A stretch of DNA of 64,000 nucleotides, taken from positions 40,857-104,856 of the forward strand of contig CAZIPA010000002.1 of NCBI GenBank assembly GCA_964541085.1, written 5' to 3'. The notes under the pieces are model-generated. The model ran no database searches and was not told the origin of the DNA. It saw only the letters and a program-made list of their open reading frames with translations. This DNA comes from UBA4644 sp964541085 (lineage in GTDB: Bacteria > Bacillota > Clostridia > Oscillospirales > Butyricicoccaceae). Shown here piece by piece: positions 54,183 to 62,492 of this stretch; within the stretch, counting starts at the first letter, position 1; each line of letters begins with the position of its first letter. Both the position numbers and the translations under genes were made by a program.

Positions 54183-55388
54183 TCAGTCCTCAAAAAAGGC
54201 CCGATGGATCAGCCGGACGGCCTGCTGCGCCTGTTCCCGGGGGATCACCACGGAAATGCGGATCTCGCCGGTGGTGATATATCTGGGCTCAATGGCGCCG
54301 TCCTGCAGGGCCCGCAGCATTTTTGCCGCCACGCCGCAGCCGTCTGCCATACCGGCGCCCACCACAGATACCTTGGCCATGCCGGATTCCACCACACAGC
54401 TGCGGAAATCCAGCGTATGACGGCAGCTTCGCACCACGGCGGCAGCCTTTTCTCCGTCGGCCTCTCCCACGGAAAAGCTCACCATCCCCTGCCCTGTGCC
54501 GCCGCCCGGAGAACGGATAATCACATCAATGCTGACACCGCTTTCCGCCAGCGCCGCAAACAGCGTTCCGGTGGCCAGACCGGTATCCAGTCCGTGTACC
54601 GTCACCATGGACACGGCTTCGTCACAGGCCACGCCCCGCACCCGCGCGCCGGCAGGACTCTCGCCGCAGACAAAGGTTCCCCGGTCTCCCGGGTCAAAGG
54701 TGGAGCGCACCTCCACCTGCACCTGCTTTTCCTGCGCCAGCTCCACGGCCCGGCGGTGAAGCACCTGCGCCCCCAGAGAGGCCAGCTCCAGCATCTCCTC
54801 ATAGGAGATATCCCGGTGCAGCATCGCCCCCTCCACCAGTCTGGGGTCAGCAGAATAGACTCCCTTCACATCGGTATAGATACGGCACACATCCGCACCC
54901 AGCGCAGCCGCCAGCGCCACAGCCGTGGTATCCGATCCGCCCCGGCCGATGGTGGTAATGTCGCCCCCTTCATCCATTCCCTGAAAGCCCGCCGCAATCA
55001 CCACATTTTCCTGCGCCAGCTCACGACGGATCCTTCCCGGGTCGATGGCCTGTATCCGGGCATCCCCGTGGCGGCTGTCGGTAAAGATGCCCGCCTGCCA
55101 GCCGCACAGAGACACGGTGGGACAGCCCAGTTCCCGCAGACGGATGGCCAGCAGCGCCATGGACATCTGTTCGCCGCAGCTGAGCAGCACATCCAGCTCC
55201 CGGGCATCCGGTGCTGCCGACAGTTCCCGGGCACGGCACACCAGATCATCCGTGGTATCTCCCTGTGCGGAGACCACCACCACCGTTTGATTTCCCTCCT
55301 GCCGCGACTGCAAAATCAGCTCTGCCGCATGACGGATATGGGAAGCGGAGGCCAGAGACGAGCCCCCGAATTTCATTACGATCAGCAT
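54183..55388 (-). CDS. lysC: Aspartate kinase
   Basis: A 401-residue kinase for the first step of the lysine/threonine/methionine branch. Visible: VMKFGGSSLA at the N-terminus, the GRGGSDTTAVALAAALGAD nucleotide region, and two C-terminal ACT domains (TVHGLDTGLATGTLFAALAESGVSIDVI; SVVGAGMADGCGVAAKML). ATG at 55386-55388 was chosen because GGAGG lies upstream. Monocistronic. The short leader has no lysine riboswitch. Confidence 0.95.
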   Translation of the reverse strand: MLIVMKFGGSSLASASHIRHAAELILQSRQEGNQTVVVVSAQGDTTDDLVCRARELSAAPDARELDVLLSCGEQMSMALLAIRLRELGCPTVSLCGWQAGIFTDSRHGDARIQAIDPGRIRRELAQENVVIAAGFQGMDEGGDITTIGRGGSDTTAVALAAALGADVCRIYTDVKGVYSADPRLVEGAMLHRDISYEEMLELASLGAQVLHRRAVELAQEKQVQVEVRSTFDPGDRGTFVCGESPAGARVRGVACDEAVSMVTVHGLDTGLATGTLFAALAESGVSIDVIIRSPGGGTGQGMVSFSVGEADGEKAAAVVRSCRHTLDFRSCVVESGMAKVSVVGAGMADGCGVAAKMLRALQDGAIEPRYITTGEIRISVVIPREQAQQAVRLIHRAFFED

Positions 55389-55446
55389 AAAGCAGCCCTC
55401 CATTTCCTGCTGCTATCATTCTATGGAGGGAGTGGGCCTTTTGCCC

Positions 55447-55475
55447 TTGCGTCCCGGTGGGAAACATGGTATGAT
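55447..55475 (+). promoter_or_regulatory. Promoter of exonuclease III gene
   Basis: TTGCGT (55447-55452), 17-bp spacer, TATGAT (55470-55475) with TGG extended -10, in the gap divergent from lysC. Confidence 0.65.
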
Positions 55476-55506
55476 GCAGAGGAAGTCTTGAGTGAGGTGA
55501 CGGGGG

Positions 55507-56262
55507 ATGAAGCTGATTTCCTGGAATGTAAACGGTCTGCGGGCCTGTGTGGGCAAGGGGTTTCTGGAGTTTTTCCATATCATTGATGCGGATATGGTGT
55601 GCCTTCAGGAGACGAAATTGCAGCCCCACCAGATTCAGCTGGACACCCCCGGCTATCAGCAGTTCTGGAACAGTGCGGAAAAGAAGGGCTATTCCGGCAC
55701 GGCGATTTTCACCCGGCCGGAGCCGCTTTCCGTGACCTATGGGCTGGGCATTCCGGAGCACGACACCGAGGGACGGGTGATTACCTGTGAGTATCCGGAT
55801 TTTTATCTGGTGACGGTGTATACGCCCAATGCCCAGGACGGTCTGCGGCGCATTGATTACCGGATGCAGTGGGAGGATGCCTTTCGGGACTATCTGCTGG
55901 AGCTGGACGGACGAAAGCCGGTGATCGTATGCGGCGATCTGAATGTGGCTCATCAGGAGATCGACCTGAAAAATCCCGGCCCCAACCGTGGCAACGCGGG
56001 CTTTTCCGATGAGGAGCGGGGCAAGTTTTCCCGGCTGCTGGAAAGCGGCTTCACCGACACCTTCCGTCTGCTCTATCCCGATCTCACCGGTGCGTACAGC
56101 TGGTGGAGCTATCGCTTCCACGCCCGGCAGAACAACGCCGGATGGCGCATTGACTATTTTCTGGTGTCCGATCGGCTGCGGGAAAGGGTGCGTGCCGCCC
56201 GGATTCTGGCGGATGTGATGGGCAGTGACCACTGTCCCGTGGAGCTGGAAATGGATTTTTAA
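55507..56262 (+). CDS. xth: Exodeoxyribonuclease III (AP endonuclease)
   Basis: A 251-residue exonuclease III/AP endonuclease for base-excision repair. Seen: ISWNVNGLRA, LQETKLQP (catalytic Glu), GDLNVAHQEIDLKNP, WWSYRFHARQNNAGWRIDYF and the C-terminal GSDHCPVELE. Full length. RBS GAGGTG. It is followed by two intrinsic terminators. Confidence 0.97.
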   Translation: MKLISWNVNGLRACVGKGFLEFFHIIDADMVCLQETKLQPHQIQLDTPGYQQFWNSAEKKGYSGTAIFTRPEPLSVTYGLGIPEHDTEGRVITCEYPDFYLVTVYTPNAQDGLRRIDYRMQWEDAFRDYLLELDGRKPVIVCGDLNVAHQEIDLKNPGPNRGNAGFSDEERGKFSRLLESGFTDTFRLLYPDLTGAYSWWSYRFHARQNNAGWRIDYFLVSDRLRERVRAARILADVMGSDHCPVELEMDF

Positions 56263-56279
56263 GGTTGTGACAGCCTTTT

Positions 56280-56306
56280 GGCAGGGCGGTTTTGCCCTGC
56301 CTTTTT
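56280..56306 (+). terminator. First terminator after xth
   Basis: GCAGGGC/GCCCTGC stem (56281-56287 with 56294-56300) and TTTTT. Confidence 0.85.
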
Positions 56307-56321
56307 CGAAAAATCGCCGCT

Positions 56322-56348
56322 ATCTGATGGAAAATCCATCAGATTTTT
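56322..56348 (+). terminator. Second terminator after xth
   Basis: A 9-bp perfect stem (56322-56330 with 56336-56344), AAAAT loop, then TTTTTC. It backs up the first terminator 16 bp upstream. Confidence 0.8.
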
Positions 56349-56397
56349 CTTTTTTCGATTTTTTCTTCAAAAATTTTCCCGTTTTTTTGCCGTGCTC

Positions 56398-56426
56398 TTG
56401 ATTTACAAATTGTCCACAATTATAAT
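56398..56426 (+). promoter_or_regulatory. Promoter of the DUF819 gene
   Basis: TTGATT (56398-56403), 17-bp spacer, TATAAT (56421-56426). A roughly 100-nt GC-rich leader follows with no recognised riboswitch. Confidence 0.75.
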
Positions 56427-56529
56427 AAGGTCAGGTGATTAGTTTCCTGCGGCCGGGAGGCAAGCCGCCACGAACAGTTCGAATGCTGTCTGTGCGAAAC
56501 TGTGCCAAATAGAAAAGGAGGAACAAGTA

Positions 56530-57789
56530 ATGACATTGTTCGAAAAGTGGTTTGGCCACACTCTGATCGCTGCCGATGATACCTTCGGTCTGCTGGTCGT
56601 TATGTGCGGCGCTGTGGCGCTGTCTATCTGGCTGGAGCAGAAGTACAAATGGGCTTCCAAAATCTCCGGCGCTATTATCGCTCTGATTATCGCCATGGTC
56701 TTTGCCAATGTGGGCATCATCCCCACCAGCTGCGCACTGTATGACGATATCGTCTGGGGCGTTATTGTTCCCATGGGTATCCCCCTGCTGCTGCTCCAGT
56801 GCAACCTGCGGAAGATCGGCAAGCTCACCGGTAAAATGCTGATCGTCTTCCTGCTGGGTGCCGTGGGTACCATCGCAGGTGCGCTGATCGCCTTCTATGC
56901 CCTCCAGGGCGCTTATGCCGGTACCGGCGGCGAGGTCAAGCATCTGGCCGGCGTTGCTTCCATGATGACCGGCTCCTACATCGGCGGCGGCGTGAACTTT
57001 GCCGCTATGGCTGACAACTACAATCTGAAGGGCACCGACATTGCCGCTGCCGCTACCGTGGCGGACAATCTGCTGATGGCTGCCTACTTCTTCGTGCTGA
57101 TCTTCATCGCCGGTATGCGCTTCTTCCGCTCCCGGTTCCCCCATCCCCATATTGATGCCGTGGCCGCCAATGCCGACGACACCAAGACCCAGGCAGCTTC
57201 CTTCTGAACCCGCAAGGATATCTCTCTGAAGGATATCGCCATGAACATCGCCTATGCCGTGGCCGTGGTTTTCGTGTCCCAGCTGATCGGTAACTTCTTT
57301 GTCGGTCTGGTTCCCGCCGAGAATCCCACCGTCCTGCAGGACTTCGTGGCCAAGTTCTTCGGCTCTCAGTATGTGTGGATCACCACCATCTCCGTGATCG
57401 TGGCAACCTTCTTCAATAACAAGGTGGAGAAGATGGCCGGTTCTCAGGAGATCGGTACCTATCTGATTTACCTGTTCCTGTTCGTCATCGGCGTTCCCGC
57501 CAACATCATGACCGTCATCACCAAGTCCCCGCTGTTCCTGGTGCTGTGCTTCATCATGGTGGTTGTGAATATGCTGTTCTGCTTTGTGGGTGCCAAGCTG
57601 TGCAAGGCCTCTCTGGAGGATGCCATCATCGCCTCCAACGCCAACATCGGCGGCCCCACCACTGCTGCCGGTATGGCCATCTCTCAGGGCTGGAGCGCTC
57701 TGGTTGGTCCCGCAATGCTGGTTGGCGTTCTGGGCTATGTGATCGGTAACTACGCCGGTACGATCGTCGGTATTATTCTGGGTGCTTGA
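56530..57789 (+). pseudogene. DUF819 (YjcL-like) membrane protein interrupted by one in-frame TGA
   Basis: Two frames, 56530-57207 and the continuation to 57789, are in the same register and are separated only by the TGA at 57205-57207. Read through, they give a 419-codon DUF819 protein, the normal length. The first part has the family start with LSIWLEQKYKWASKISG and MMTGSYIGGGVNFAAMAD. The second has RKDISLKDIAMNIA, SNANIGGPTTAAGMAIS, and GYVIGNYAGTIVG. The TGA sits in AASF*TRKDIS, where I expect tryptophan (TGG), so a single G-to-A change is the simplest cause. RBS AAAGGAGG is strong. DUF819 proteins are predicted transporters. Confidence 0.85.
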
Positions 57790-57874
57790 TCCGGTTTTGT
57801 ACTGACCGCTGTGCCTCACGGAGGCTGCCCCTGCTTTGAAAAGTAAATTGGCTACTCCTTCGTCAGCGTATTGG

Positions 57875-57909
57875 GCCCGTCGTCTGCATCATCGGACGGC
57901 GGGCCTTTT
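57875..57909 (+). terminator. Terminator of the DUF819 gene
   Basis: A 10-bp GC stem with one G-T pair (57875-57884 with 57895-57904), followed by TTTT. Confidence 0.7.
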
Positions 57910-57950
57910 GCGTCCGGCTGCGGATTTTTGGCGAAAACAGCGGTTTTTTC

Positions 57951-57979
57951 TTGACCCGGCGGGCAAAACGCGCTAAACT
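57951..57979 (+). promoter_or_regulatory. Promoter of the 54-residue membrane protein gene
   Basis: TTGACC (57951-57956), 17-bp spacer, TAAACT (57974-57979), 95 bp before the ATG. Confidence 0.6.
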
Positions 57980-58073
57980 AAAGGCTGTTCCCCGTTTTCT
58001 TCCGGCGCTGTAGGATTGCGGCGCAGGTGGAAAGCAGCAGAATGAGCCACAGCTTTTGACGGGAGGTGTTTTT

Positions 58074-58238
58074 ATGCGGAAGGTGATCGGGCTGATTTTC
58101 CTGCTGGCGGGTGCGCTGTTTGCGCTGGCCCCGGCAAGCTCCAAATTCTATCGGGATCGGGAGCCCTATCAGGTGCGCCGCTTTCAGAATACCGGCTGGT
58201 GCATGGCGGCCGTAGGCGCGGTGCTGTTCTTCCTCTGA
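58074..58238 (+). CDS. Small two-helix membrane protein
   Basis: A 54-residue protein: N-terminal helix (about 4-20, GLIFLLAGALFALAP), a short charged loop (KFYRDREPYQVRRFQNT), and a second helix (about 42-54). The ATG has GGGAGG seven bases upstream; a TTG six codons earlier is unlikely. It has its own promoter and terminator between the DUF819 gene and tRNA-Gly. No family recognised. Confidence 0.7.
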   Translation: MRKVIGLIFLLAGALFALAPASSKFYRDREPYQVRRFQNTGWCMAAVGAVLFFL

Positions 58239-58261
58239 TCTCGGAGGCCAGACGGATAAAC

Positions 58262-58284
58262 GGAGTGAGGCCCTGTCTCACTCC
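58262..58284 (+). terminator. Hairpin after the small membrane protein gene
   Basis: An 8-bp perfect stem (58262-58269 with 58277-58284) followed by TTCCTGTTCC; T-rich but weak as a terminator. Confidence 0.5.
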
Positions 58285-58327
58285 TTCCTGTTCCGTCAAT
58301 ATTTTTTCAAAAAGCAGAAAATAATGC

Positions 58328-58356
58328 TTGACTTTCTCATGGGTTTCGATTATAAT
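58328..58356 (+). promoter_or_regulatory. Promoter of tRNA-Gly
   Basis: TTGACT (58328-58333), 17-bp spacer, TATAAT (58351-58356), 18 bp before the mature 5' end. Confidence 0.85.
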
Positions 58357-58374
58357 AAAAAGGCAGTCGGAAAT

Positions 58375-58450
58375 GCGGACTTAGCTCATCTGGTAGAGCG
58401 CCACCTTGCCAAGGTGGAGGTAGCGAGTTCGAGCCTCGTAGTCCGCTCCA
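58375..58450 (+). tRNA. tRNA-Gly (anticodon GCC)
   Basis: A 76-nt cloverleaf. Acceptor GCGGACT pairs with AGTCCGC, the D arm has AGCTC...GAGC, the anticodon stem CCACC..GGTGG presents loop CTTGCCAA with anticodon GCC, the T loop has GTTCGAG, and CCA is encoded. Confidence 0.97.
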
Positions 58451-58455
58451 CAGTA

Positions 58456-58488
58456 TCAGGGTCTCCAGTCGGGGGCCCTGATTTTTTT
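58456..58488 (+). terminator. Terminator of tRNA-Gly
   Basis: TCAGGG/CCCTGA stem (58456-58461 with 58476-58481), followed by seven T residues. Confidence 0.85.
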
Positions 58489-58517
58489 GTTTTGAAAAAG
58501 CCACGAAAGCTGAACAC

Positions 58518-58555
58518 AAAAACACCCTCCGTATGCTTGCAGTCATACGGAGGGT
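58518..58555 (-). terminator. Terminator of the lysine fermentation operon
   Basis: A 12-bp perfect stem (58524-58535 with 58544-58555), 8-base loop, then GTTTTTG on the minus strand, about 70 bp past the atoA stop. Confidence 0.85.
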
Positions 58556-58622
58556 TGCTGTTTTTATGGCCCACGCCTTACAGTCGTGGTGTTTGTCCGG
58601 GTGTTGCAGAGGATTGGCAGGA

Positions 58623-59291
58623 TCAGTCGATCATGCTCTTCAGGTTCTCAGCCACCTTGATGGGGGCGGCGGTAGCAGCCTGAACCTGCTCCACGGTGAA
58701 CTCGGGGTTGATCTCGGTCATCAGCAGGCCCTCGGGAGTGACCTCCAGAACGCACATTTCGGTGATGATCTTGTTGACGCAGTGAGAAGCGGTCAGGGGC
58801 AGACGGCACTTCTCAAAGATTTTGGGATTGCCCTTGGCAGTGTGCTCCATGCAGACGATGCACTGCTTGGCACCCACGCACAGATCCATTGCGCCGCCCA
58901 TGCCGGGCATCTTCTTGCCGGGGATGATCCAGTTGGCCAGATTGCCTTCCTGGTCCACTTCCAGAGCGCCCAGGAAGCAGGCATCCACATGGCCGCCGCG
59001 GATCAGGCCAAAGTTGGTAGCGGAATCAATGAAGCCGCCGCCATAGGCCACGGAAGCGGGGCTGCCACCGGCATCCACCACATGATAGGGAGCGTAATTG
59101 GCGTCGCCCTCCTTGGGAGGATCGCCGGCAGAAACGATACCCAGCTCAGCATGAATAATCAGCTCAACGCCTTCGGGCATATAATGCGGAATGAGGGTGG
59201 GCAGACCGATACCCAGGTTGACCACATCGCCGTCTTTCAGTTCCTTCGCGCAGCGCTTGGCAATAAAGCCTTTGATTTCGGACTTTTCCAT
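58623..59291 (-). CDS. atoA: Butyryl-CoA:acetoacetate CoA-transferase beta subunit
   Basis: A 222-residue family I CoA-transferase beta subunit. In lysine fermentation it moves CoA from butyryl-CoA to acetoacetate, releasing butyrate. Visible: GDVVNLGIGLPTLIPHY, the glutamate in IHAELGIVSAGDPP (where acetate-type enzymes have ENG), and GGAMDLCVGAKQCIVCMEHT. ATG 59289-59291 overlaps the atoD stop by one base; a longer reading would run into atoD. Last gene of the operon. Confidence 0.9.
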   Translation of the reverse strand: MEKSEIKGFIAKRCAKELKDGDVVNLGIGLPTLIPHYMPEGVELIIHAELGIVSAGDPPKEGDANYAPYHVVDAGGSPASVAYGGGFIDSATNFGLIRGGHVDACFLGALEVDQEGNLANWIIPGKKMPGMGGAMDLCVGAKQCIVCMEHTAKGNPKIFEKCRLPLTASHCVNKIITEMCVLEVTPEGLLMTEINPEFTVEQVQAATAAPIKVAENLKSMID

Positions 59292-59983
59292 TATTTTCTC
59301 TCTCCTTCCACAATGTAGTTGACGCACATACCATAGGTGTGGACATTTTCAGGCTCGATCTCGCCCACGGGAACCACATATTCGCACTCAGCGATAACCA
59401 CATCTGCGGCCGTAGCCATGACGGGGTTGAAGTTGCGCATGGTGCCCTTGTACCAGCAGTTGCCGTACTCGTCGCACTTATAGGTGCCCAGCAGCGCGAA
59501 GTCGGCGCGGATGGGCTTCATCAACAGATAATCACGGCCTTCGATGGTCTTGCGGCCCAGGCAGAAGGGGCTCTCCTCCACCAGCGTATCCACGCCCACG
59601 GGGGTCAGGACGCCGCCCAGACCGGCGCCGCCGGCACGGATGCACTCCGCCAGCGTGCCCTGGGGCAGCAGGTTCACTTCCAGCTCACCGGCAGCATTGT
59701 AAGCGCCCACATCGGGGGTCATGCCCACATGGGTAGCGATAACACGATCCACCTGATGATTGTGAACCAGCTCCGCAATGCCAAAATATTCTTCGCCGCA
59801 GGGGCCCACAGCACGGGCCATATCGTTGGCAATCAGAGTCAGATGCTTGGTGCCCAGAGCCACCAGCTCCTTGACGATCGCCCGGGCCTGGCCGCAAGCC
59901 AGAAAGCCGCCGCACATGATGGTAGCGCCTTCGGGGATCATCGCCGCTGCCTCTTTGGCAGTGATAATCGGTTTCTTTGCCAT
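59291..59983 (-). CDS. atoD: Butyryl-CoA:acetoacetate CoA-transferase alpha subunit
   Basis: A 230-residue partner of atoA. Family I alpha features: MIPEGATIMCGGFLACGQARAIV with the glycine-rich segment, LTLIANDMA, LLPQGTLAECIRAGGAGLGGVLTPVGV. Separated from kamE by 137 bp holding a hairpin; RBS AGGAGG. Confidence 0.92.
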   Translation of the reverse strand: MAKKPIITAKEAAAMIPEGATIMCGGFLACGQARAIVKELVALGTKHLTLIANDMARAVGPCGEEYFGIAELVHNHQVDRVIATHVGMTPDVGAYNAAGELEVNLLPQGTLAECIRAGGAGLGGVLTPVGVDTLVEESPFCLGRKTIEGRDYLLMKPIRADFALLGTYKCDEYGNCWYKGTMRNFNPVMATAADVVIAECEYVVPVGEIEPENVHTYGMCVNYIVEGERK

Positions 59984-60074
59984 TTCAGTTCCTCCTAAAT
60001 ATATTTCCGGGAGTATCCGCTGCCGGGCCGTGCGTCACAGACGCAGCGCTCCCGCACCCGGCAGGCAGGCGCAA

Positions 60075-60106
60075 ACCGGCCATGAATCAGTCCGCTCATG
60101 GCCGGT
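60075..60106 (-). other. Intercistronic hairpin between kamE and atoD
   Basis: An 11-bp perfect stem (60075-60085 with 60096-60106) with a 10-nt loop, about 15 bp past the kamE stop. It lacks a T tract on the minus strand, so it is more likely an RNA-stability or partial-attenuation element than a full terminator. Confidence 0.6.
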
Positions 60107-60120
60107 CTGACAGGATGCAA

Positions 60121-60909
60121 TTATTTTACGCCGCGCTTGACCATTTCCGCCACGACAAAGCTTGCCACATCGTCAGCATAGGTGCCGGCACCAAAGCCCG
60201 CATCATAGCCCAGCTCCTTGGCCAGCTCGTGAGTGATACGGGGGCCGCCGCAGATCAGCACGAAACGGTCGCGCAGACCCTCGGCCTCCAGCAGCTCCAC
60301 CAGCTCGGTCAGGTTCTGAATGTGAACATCCTTCTGGGTAACGGTCTGAGAAACCAGCAGCGCATCCGCGTTCAGCTCCAGCGCCTTCTTGATGAAATCC
60401 TCGTTGGGGATCTGAGAGCCCAGGTTGTAGGCCTCGATCATCTCATAGCGCTCCAGACCATAGTGGCCTGCGAAGCCCTTGCGGTTCATGATGGCGTCGA
60501 TACCCACGGTATGGGCATCGGTACCGGTGGAGGCACCCACCATGACCACCTTGCGGCCGATATTCTCACGGATATAGTCGTTAGTCTCTTCCATGCCCAT
60601 CACATCGGATTCCACGGTAACCACATGGATATCCTCATAGTTGATGGAATGGACGCAGCTGCCATAGACCACATAGAAGGTGAACTCCGCATCCAGAGGT
60701 GCGTGATAAGCCACATTGGGCTCTTCCAGTCCCATCTTCTTGGCGATCTGCCGGGCAGCTTCTTCGCCCTTGGCATCGTCCTTCACCGGCAGCGTAAAGC
60801 TTGTCTGCACCTTGCCGTCGTTCATGGTGTCGCCGTAGGGCTTCAGCTTCGTCAGATCCAGTGTCGTGTCAAAGTCGATTTTATGGGTATTATACAGTCC
60901 GGAACTCAT
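60121..60909 (-). CDS. kamE: Lysine 5,6-aminomutase beta subunit (B12 domain)
   Basis: A 262-residue subunit that binds adenosylcobalamin and PLP and moves the 6-amino group of beta-lysine to C5. The cobalamin motif DAHTVG puts the lower-ligand His at residue 133, and the PLP-binding lysine is Lys144 (MNRKGFAGHYG), matching the numbering known for the clostridial enzyme. ATG overlaps the kamD stop by 4 bp. Confidence 0.96.
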   Translation of the reverse strand: MSSGLYNTHKIDFDTTLDLTKLKPYGDTMNDGKVQTSFTLPVKDDAKGEEAARQIAKKMGLEEPNVAYHAPLDAEFTFYVVYGSCVHSINYEDIHVVTVESDVMGMEETNDYIRENIGRKVVMVGASTGTDAHTVGIDAIMNRKGFAGHYGLERYEMIEAYNLGSQIPNEDFIKKALELNADALLVSQTVTQKDVHIQNLTELVELLEAEGLRDRFVLICGGPRITHELAKELGYDAGFGAGTYADDVASFVVAEMVKRGVK

Positions 60910-62468
60910 TCTGCTGCCACCTTCCCTTTCATCAGCTCAATAAAGGGATTGAAATACTCCTGGCTCTTGATTACAACGCCATTCAGGCCCTTGCCGCCGT
61001 CCTTGGGACGCTTGACATCGGCAAAGATACCCTTTTCGATGGTGGTAAACAGGCCCAGCTTTTCAATCTCAGCCAGCAGATCCGTGGCCTTGACCAGAAC
61101 CTCGTTGGCACGGGTCTGGATGATGCCGCCCTCTTTATAGGTCAGCTCAGCGCCCAGATCCTTCATGGTGCGGAAGATATACTGAGCATTTTCGATGGAC
61201 AGAGCACGGTCAGACATGAAGGGGGTATGAATGGCCTCGGTGAGCATACCCAGCAGGTGCAGCCGCTGTCCGGTCATGATGGTGACCATGTTGAACAGGG
61301 CGTCCTGAATGTGGCCGCGGAAGATGTTGCCGGTCATGAACTTCGTGGGAGGCATATACTTCAGCGGAGCCTTGGAGAAGATTTCCCGGGCCATCTGTGC
61401 CTGCGCCAGCTCATACAGGAAGGTATTCTCCACAGCGGGATCCATCTCAAAGGCGTGGCCCAGACCCATCTGCTCTTCTCTCATGCCTGCACGGAGGGCG
61501 AACGCCTCGTTCAGGAACTGAGAAGCCAGCACGGTGTGAGCGGCGGTGATGGCATCGTCGGTGGTCAGATAGTTATCTTCACCGGTGTTGATGATAACGC
61601 CGGCATAGCCGTTGATGATACGGGAGAAATACTGGTCCACGATGGTGCGCTGCATATTGATGTCACGGAACAGAATGCCGTACAGAGCATCGTTCAGCAT
61701 CACATCCAGACGCTCCAGAGCGCCCATGGCAGCGATTTCGGGCATACACAGACCGGAGCAATAGTTGCACAGACGGATATAGCGCTTCTGCTCACGGCCC
61801 ACTTCGTCCAGCGCGGCACGCATCAGACGGAAGTTTTCCTGAGTAGCATAGGTTCCGCCGAAGCCCTCGGTGGTAGCGCCGTAAGGCACATAGTCCAGCA
61901 GGCTCTGTCCGGTGGTACGGATCACGGCGATGATGTCGGCGCCCTGCTTGGCACCGGCCTTGGCCTGGATAATATCCTCATAGATATTACCGGTGGCCAC
62001 GATGATATACAGATAGGGGCCTTCCTTGTCGCCGAATTCCTTCAGGAACTCGTTACGGGTGGCCACATTGCTGTTGATGCGCTCCAGCGTGGCATGAACC
62101 ACGGGCATAATCACGGCACGAATCTCCTCGGCGGTATGCACGGGGACACGGCTCAGATCCACTTCACCGGAGTTGACCTTTTCGGCCACGGTCTGGGGAT
62201 CGCAGTGGTACTCTGCCATGGCATTGCCGATATAGAAGGCAGCGCCGCCGGGCAGAATGCCCTTTTCCTGCATATGATCCACAACGACATTGGGCAGCGG
62301 AACATCCACATCGTTCACACCGTCGATGCCGAGCAGGCGGCAAACGGCCCGCTCGACGGTAACGGTGGTATGGACATCAATGAACTGCTGCACATCGTCG
62401 GCGACCTTGGAAGCGCTGGCACGGGCTTTCGCCACCAGCTCAAGATTCAAATTCAGTTTGCTTTCCAT
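60906..62468 (-). CDS. kamD: Lysine 5,6-aminomutase alpha subunit
   Basis: A 520-residue TIM-barrel catalytic subunit, partner of kamE. Conserved-looking segments: RLLGIDGVNDVDVPLPNVVVDHM near residues 60-80, RTTGQSLLDYVPYGATTEGFGGTYATQENF in the middle, and KYMPPTKFMTGNIFRG toward the end. Normal length. RBS AGAAAGGCG. Lies 24 bp after kamA. Confidence 0.96.
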   Translation of the reverse strand: MESKLNLNLELVAKARASASKVADDVQQFIDVHTTVTVERAVCRLLGIDGVNDVDVPLPNVVVDHMQEKGILPGGAAFYIGNAMAEYHCDPQTVAEKVNSGEVDLSRVPVHTAEEIRAVIMPVVHATLERINSNVATRNEFLKEFGDKEGPYLYIIVATGNIYEDIIQAKAGAKQGADIIAVIRTTGQSLLDYVPYGATTEGFGGTYATQENFRLMRAALDEVGREQKRYIRLCNYCSGLCMPEIAAMGALERLDVMLNDALYGILFRDINMQRTIVDQYFSRIINGYAGVIINTGEDNYLTTDDAITAAHTVLASQFLNEAFALRAGMREEQMGLGHAFEMDPAVENTFLYELAQAQMAREIFSKAPLKYMPPTKFMTGNIFRGHIQDALFNMVTIMTGQRLHLLGMLTEAIHTPFMSDRALSIENAQYIFRTMKDLGAELTYKEGGIIQTRANEVLVKATDLLAEIEKLGLFTTIEKGIFADVKRPKDGGKGLNGVVIKSQEYFNPFIELMKGKVAAE

Positions 62469-62492
62469 ATTTCGCCTTTCTGATGTGAAGGA

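Noticed and set aside
55389..55506. Lysine riboswitch upstream of aspartate kinase
   Set aside because: The gap is about 120 bp and shared with the divergent xth promoter, too short for a lysine aptamer plus expression platform, and no L-box motifs are visible.
57208..57240. Hairpin after the DUF819 TGA as a selenocysteine insertion element
   Set aside because: Pairing comes only from two copies of the self-complementary GATATC; the loop lacks typical bacterial SECIS features, and I expect Trp, not Cys, at this site.
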